Below, one piece after another: positions 61,018-64,000 of a DNA stretch of 64,000 nucleotides. Position 1 is the stretch's first letter; the number at the start of each line of letters is the position of its first letter. Below the pieces are notes generated by a model. The model was not told where the DNA came from. It saw only the letters and a list, made by a program, of their open reading frames with translations, and did no database searches. The translations under genes and the position numbers were made by a program. Source of the stretch: an uncultured Hellea sp. GTDB taxonomy: Bacteria > Pseudomonadota > Alphaproteobacteria > Caulobacterales > Maricaulaceae. The DNA is taken from contig CALLMD010000010.1 of assembly GCA_938007935.1 (NCBI GenBank), positions 265,176 to 329,175 on the forward strand, read 5' to 3'.

Positions 61018-61563
61018 TTAAAGCCTTAAAAGCAGCGCATTAGGTGTGGCTTCAACTTTTTGCAATTGTCCTAAATAGGTCATGCCAAGAAGGGAGGTCC
61101 CAAGCCCTTCTGGCACGACCAATGCCCGGACATTGCGAAGCGTAATCGCGCCCACAGAAATCGATTTTAATTCAACATAGGCCGCCATATTTCTCCCGCC
61201 AGCTGTGGCGATAGGGACATTATAGTTAAGATCTCTAGTCCGAATGCCCGCTTTCTTGGCATCATTTAATGTCAGCGCCACAGAGGATGCTCCCGTATCG
61301 ACAAGGAATCTGACATGGCCGCTATTAACGCGGGCATCTGTCCAAAATTGCCCGTCATTGCGCGACTTGGGTATAGACACAACACTGCCGCGATGACCTT
61401 TAGCCACGGGTTTCTCGGCGACAACGGGCGCAGCCTCGACAGGCGCAGCCGGTAGCGTTATGCCTGCAGCGGCATAGAGCTTTTCTTTATTGGCAAATGC
61501 AAGGGCTAAAGCTGTTCCCATTGCGCCAATGATTATAACATCACGTAAAACTGTGTTTCCCAT
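61018..61563 (-). CDS. Retropepsin-like aspartic protease (TIGR02281 type), membrane-anchored
   Basis: A 181-aa single-domain aspartic protease. An N-terminal hydrophobic helix (VIIGAMGTALALAFA) anchors it, a Pro/Ala/Val linker follows, and the catalytic motif DTGAS is in VRFLVDTGASSVALTLNDAK. The TSLLGMTYLGQLQKVEATPN segment is the usual hydrophobic-hydrophobic-glycine end. It should work as a dimer in the periplasm; the substrate is unknown. It is monocistronic, and divergent from the CobT-like gene. Confidence 0.88.
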   Translation of the reverse strand: MGNTVLRDVIIIGAMGTALALAFANKEKLYAAAGITLPAAPVEAAPVVAEKPVAKGHRGSVVSIPKSRNDGQFWTDARVNSGHVRFLVDTGASSVALTLNDAKKAGIRTRDLNYNVPIATAGGRNMAAYVELKSISVGAITLRNVRALVVPEGLGTSLLGMTYLGQLQKVEATPNALLLRL

Positions 61564-61663
61564 TAGAGCAAAATACCATAGGATGGTTGTTAAGACTTTA
61601 ATGCCTGATAATTATTTTTTCAGGACAAGAGACAAACCGATATAGATTAGGACAAGTCCATAT

Positions 61664-62635
61664 ATGACCGGACGCCCATTTGACGACATTCGCGATTTGG
61701 TTGCCAGCATGCCTGCGCCAGACCCTGCGACTATAAAATCTGTGCAAGCCATCACAGCCATTGATAATGACGTCTTGCGCCCTTTGGGGAACGCGGCAAA
61801 ACATTTAGACTGGCTCGCGGGCTGGCAAGGGCGCATCCCATCCATTGACCGCCCGCTTATTGCGGTTTTTGCGGGAACGCACGGCGTTGCCAAGCAAGTT
61901 TTTGAGACGGATATAACCGCTGATGCGGCAAGCCGTGTGAAACGTTTAACCGAAGGCTCTGCGGCGGTGCGAGGTGTTGCGAGCTCGCTTCAATCCGCGT
62001 TTAAAGTCTATGAACTAGGCATTGAATATCCCTCGGCTGATTTTACGCAAGAACCGTCTTTAAGCGAAAAAGACTGCGCGGCCGCCATTGCCTTTGGCAT
62101 GGAAGTCGTTGCCGAAGGGGCAGATATTATCGCGCTTGGCAATGCGGGCTTTGGCGCGGCGACCGCGGCAGCGGGTATCACCCGCGGTCTTTATGGCGGG
62201 GCGGCTGAATATTGGGCAGGCGGCACGGGCGAAACAGCAAAGGCGCGTATTGCGGCGGTTAAAACAGGGGCTGGTCTTCATTCCGCGCTTTTAAATGACC
62301 CGCTTGAAGTTCTGCGCTGTTTTGGCGGACGGGATATTGCCGGCATGGTGGGGGCGATATTGGCGGCGCGTCATCAATCTATTCCTGTTATTTTAGATGG
62401 TTATGTTGTCTGCTCTGCGGCGGCTGTTTTGCACAAGCTAAACCCAGATTCGATTTCCCATTGCATGGCGGGCCATGTCTCAACAGAACCGGCCCATCAG
62501 GCGCTTCTAGACCGTATTGACCTGAAACCCTTATTAGACCTCGGCATTGGCATTGGCGATGGTACCGGAGCAGGTTTTGCCTTGGGGACATTGCGCGCCG
62601 CGGCGCAAGCGCTTGGAACGCTTAAGAGCGCATAA
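61664..62635 (+). CDS. cobT: CobT-like phosphoribosyltransferase with altered active-site motifs
   Basis: A 323-aa homologue of nicotinate-nucleotide:dimethylbenzimidazole phosphoribosyltransferase, which activates the lower ligand of cobalamin. Similarity is clear in DRPLIAVFAGTHGV, DCAAAIAFGMEVVAEGADII, DPLEVLRCFGGRDIAGMVGA, ILDGYVVCSAAAV and GHVSTEP. However, the usual GEMGIGNTT is GNAGFGAAT, the VT-x-QMV region is ITADAASRV, and the catalytic-glutamate motif LGEGTGA reads IGDGTGA (Glu to Asp). No other cobalamin gene is nearby. It may be a lineage-specific variant or have a different base specificity. Confidence 0.8.
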   Translation: MTGRPFDDIRDLVASMPAPDPATIKSVQAITAIDNDVLRPLGNAAKHLDWLAGWQGRIPSIDRPLIAVFAGTHGVAKQVFETDITADAASRVKRLTEGSAAVRGVASSLQSAFKVYELGIEYPSADFTQEPSLSEKDCAAAIAFGMEVVAEGADIIALGNAGFGAATAAAGITRGLYGGAAEYWAGGTGETAKARIAAVKTGAGLHSALLNDPLEVLRCFGGRDIAGMVGAILAARHQSIPVILDGYVVCSAAAVLHKLNPDSISHCMAGHVSTEPAHQALLDRIDLKPLLDLGIGIGDGTGAGFALGTLRAAAQALGTLKSA

Positions 62636-62693
62636 TTTTGTATTTCATATAAATTTAGAATTTTATTCCCATTGCAGCCCGATAGAAGGCCTT

Positions 62694-63734
62694 ATGTCCA
62701 TATTTTCTCATCCTGATTTTGACGATCACGAAGGCGTTTATAGTTTCTCTGACCCGGTCTCTGGCTTGCGCTGTTATATTGCTGTCCATAACACAAATCG
62801 CGGCCCCGCCAGCGGCGGCACACGGTTCTGGCAATATACAGATGACGCCGCTGCTTTAACCGATGTGCTGCGATTATCACGGGCCATGAGCTATAAGAAT
62901 GCCATGGCGGAAATTCCCCTTGGCGGGGGTAAAGGGGTTATCATAAAGCCCGAGGGCAGCTTTGATCGGGCGGCTTTGTTTTCGGCCTATGGCCGCGCAA
63001 TAGAAAAGGTGGGCGGGCAATATATTACGGCCGAAGATGTGGGCGTGTCGCCAGATGATATGCGCGTCATTAAAACCCAAACTGATTTTGTGGCGGGTCT
63101 GGATGAAGGCGAGGCGGCATCGGGCGATCCGTCCCCGCATACGGCGGATGGAATTTATCGCGGCCTTGGCGTGGCGGTTCAGCATAAGCTGGGCGTTGAA
63201 GGTTTTGGCGGTCTGATTGTCGCCATTCAAGGGCTGGGTCATGTGGGTTATAATCTCGCGCAGCGCCTCTATAAATCCGGCGCGCGCCTCATTGTCGCCG
63301 ATATTAATCCTGAAGTGACAGCGCGCGCGGCCACAGAGCTTAATGCGAGCATTGTCAGCGTTGATGACATATATGCGCAAGACGCCGATATTTTTGCGCC
63401 TTGCGCTTTGGGCGGCGCAATTAACGCGGAAACGATTGATGATATAAAGGCCTATATTGTGGGCGGGGCGGCGAATAACCAATTAAGAACCCCAGATATG
63501 GGAGAGGCGCTACGCACCCGCGATATTCTCTATTGCCCCGATTATGTGCTTAATGCAGGCGGCATCATCAATGTCGCAGCAGAAGTATCGGGCACATATG
63601 ACTATAGCTGGGTGGACGCAAAGCTCGAAAATATAAAAACAACATTACAAGATATTTTCACCCGTTCTGATAGCTCCAACAGACCGACAAATGAGGTCGC
63701 CAATGACATAGCGCGCGAACGTCTGCGTTCTTAA
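62694..63734 (+). CDS. Glu/Leu/Phe/Val dehydrogenase (leucine dehydrogenase type)
   Basis: A 346-aa amino acid dehydrogenase that oxidatively deaminates branched-chain or aromatic amino acids. The catalytic Lys is in KNAMAEIPLGGGKGVIIKPE, the NAD fold in VAIQGLGHVGYNLAQRLYKS, and NAGGIINVAAE is the family's late motif. Length fits LeuDH/PheDH rather than the longer glutamate dehydrogenases. AAGG five bases before ATG 62694 fixes the start; the longer open frame to 62547 runs into cobT. Substrate choice is not determined. Confidence 0.9.
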   Translation: MSIFSHPDFDDHEGVYSFSDPVSGLRCYIAVHNTNRGPASGGTRFWQYTDDAAALTDVLRLSRAMSYKNAMAEIPLGGGKGVIIKPEGSFDRAALFSAYGRAIEKVGGQYITAEDVGVSPDDMRVIKTQTDFVAGLDEGEAASGDPSPHTADGIYRGLGVAVQHKLGVEGFGGLIVAIQGLGHVGYNLAQRLYKSGARLIVADINPEVTARAATELNASIVSVDDIYAQDADIFAPCALGGAINAETIDDIKAYIVGGAANNQLRTPDMGEALRTRDILYCPDYVLNAGGIINVAAEVSGTYDYSWVDAKLENIKTTLQDIFTRSDSSNRPTNEVANDIARERLRS

Positions 63735-63785
63735 ATCGATATGGACATATTAAAATACTAGACACATTTACCCTGTCCCCAGACT

Positions 63786-63855
63786 CGGATTTTTTGAAAA
63801 ATCCGTAAAAGCGTTCTCCTCGGTTGATTTTTCCTTCAGAAAAATTCAACGAGGA
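63786..63855. other. Two adjacent hairpins in the gap after the dehydrogenase gene
   Basis: CGGATTTTT / AAAAATCCG (63786-63805) is a 9-bp near-continuous palindrome. TCCTCG...CGAGGA (63817-63855) closes a second hairpin with TTGA/TCAA and TTTTTC/GAAAAA inside. GACTC (63782-63786) and GAGTC (63865-63869) could pair around both. They may form a terminator for converging genes or part of a structured RNA. Apart from these I see nothing else in 63735-63916. Confidence 0.45.
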
Positions 63856-63916
63856 CAGCCCGCAGAGTCAGATACCCTGATGGATACCAAATTTTTCTAA
63901 AATGTTTTACAAGGCA

Positions 63917-64000
63917 CTAACCCTGCGGCGATGATTTATCTGTGGCGGCCTCTTTCTTGCTCCCGCAGTTACACCCGTACACAACCCAATTTGAAAGTTG
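63917..64000 (-). CDS. Possible C-terminal end of a minus-strand gene (partial)
   Basis: One minus-strand frame is open from the right edge to a TAG at 63919-63917 and reads QLSNWVVYGCNCGSKKEA, then ATDKSSPQG. The polar, Ser/Lys-rich tail looks like a natural protein end, and the hairpins downstream could be its terminator. Only 27 codons are visible, so this is tentative. Confidence 0.25.
   Translation of the reverse strand, partial: QLSNWVVYGCNCGSKKEAATDKSSPQG

Noticed and set aside
1..64000. CRISPR arrays, insertion sequences, prophage or integrative elements
   Set aside because: No regularly spaced direct repeats, transposase, integrase or phage structural genes were seen on either strand.

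Overview
The window is chromosomal DNA of an alphaproteobacterium, most like the Caulobacterales/Maricaulales (Hyphomonadaceae-type) lineage. The main reason is the replication-origin neighbourhood. An AT-rich gap (26311-26730) with DnaA-box-like 9-mers lies between divergent hemE and the gene for a PEP-synthase/PPDK regulatory protein, the arrangement known for the Caulobacter oriC. It is followed by maf-aroE-coaE-dnaQ and by mnmE-mnmG-rsmG-parA-parB, with three parS sites. A perfect GTTAA-N7-TTAAC CtrA-type box (38671-38687) fits the same group. Gene density is high. I see no tRNA, rRNA, CRISPR array, insertion sequence or prophage.

Layout. 1-3.5 kb (minus): the UDP-N-acetyl-L-fucosamine genes fnlA-fnlB-fnlC and the start of a glycosyltransferase, probably the edge of a surface-polysaccharide cluster. 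3.7-6.7 kb (minus): three genes with no recognised function as a set, namely a membrane-anchored winged-helix/TPR regulator, a small secreted protein and a 354-aa protein coupled to it. 6.8-21.6 kb: housekeeping and accessory genes (ThpR, Tas-like reductase, BI-1, DUF2794, DUF1223, AI-2E transporter, HerA-like ATPase, GluQRS, Rieske oxygenase, ArsR regulator with AlkB hydroxylase, CnoX, Lon-substrate-domain protein, Trm112, aromatic aminotransferase, PPK2). A strongly folded intergenic stretch lies at 9843-10000. 21.7-24.7 kb: a thioesterase, two decayed genes, then rho. 24.8-38 kb: the origin and partition region described above, ending with a Nudix hydrolase and TerC.

38-64 kb: a 28-aa membrane microprotein behind the CtrA box, phosphomannomutase/phosphoglucomutase, Hsp33, TrkH, a DPP-IV-type lipoprotein peptidase, an epimerase fused to an ABM domain, a CPA1 antiporter, a PBP1-type peptidoglycan synthase preceded by a 28-bp palindrome, DapD, a YaiI-type protein, a gamma-butyrobetaine-hydroxylase-like dioxygenase, pyruvate carboxylase, DusA, a TauE/SafE exporter, a retropepsin-like protease, a CobT-like protein with altered active-site motifs and a leucine-dehydrogenase-type enzyme. 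The window ends in a hairpin-rich gap and perhaps the tail of another minus-strand gene.

How the genes work together: the centre is the replication/segregation hub (oriC, parS, ParAB) with tRNA U34 modification (MnmEG) and haem synthesis (HemE, HemJ) alongside. The left edge makes an activated sugar for the envelope. AlkB, the Rieske oxygenase and the carnitine-type dioxygenase suggest a marine heterotroph able to use alkanes and similar reduced carbon. The most promising leads for new biology are the three-gene secreted-protein locus, the CtrA-box microprotein, the structured intergenic RNA candidate, the epimerase-ABM fusion and the altered CobT.
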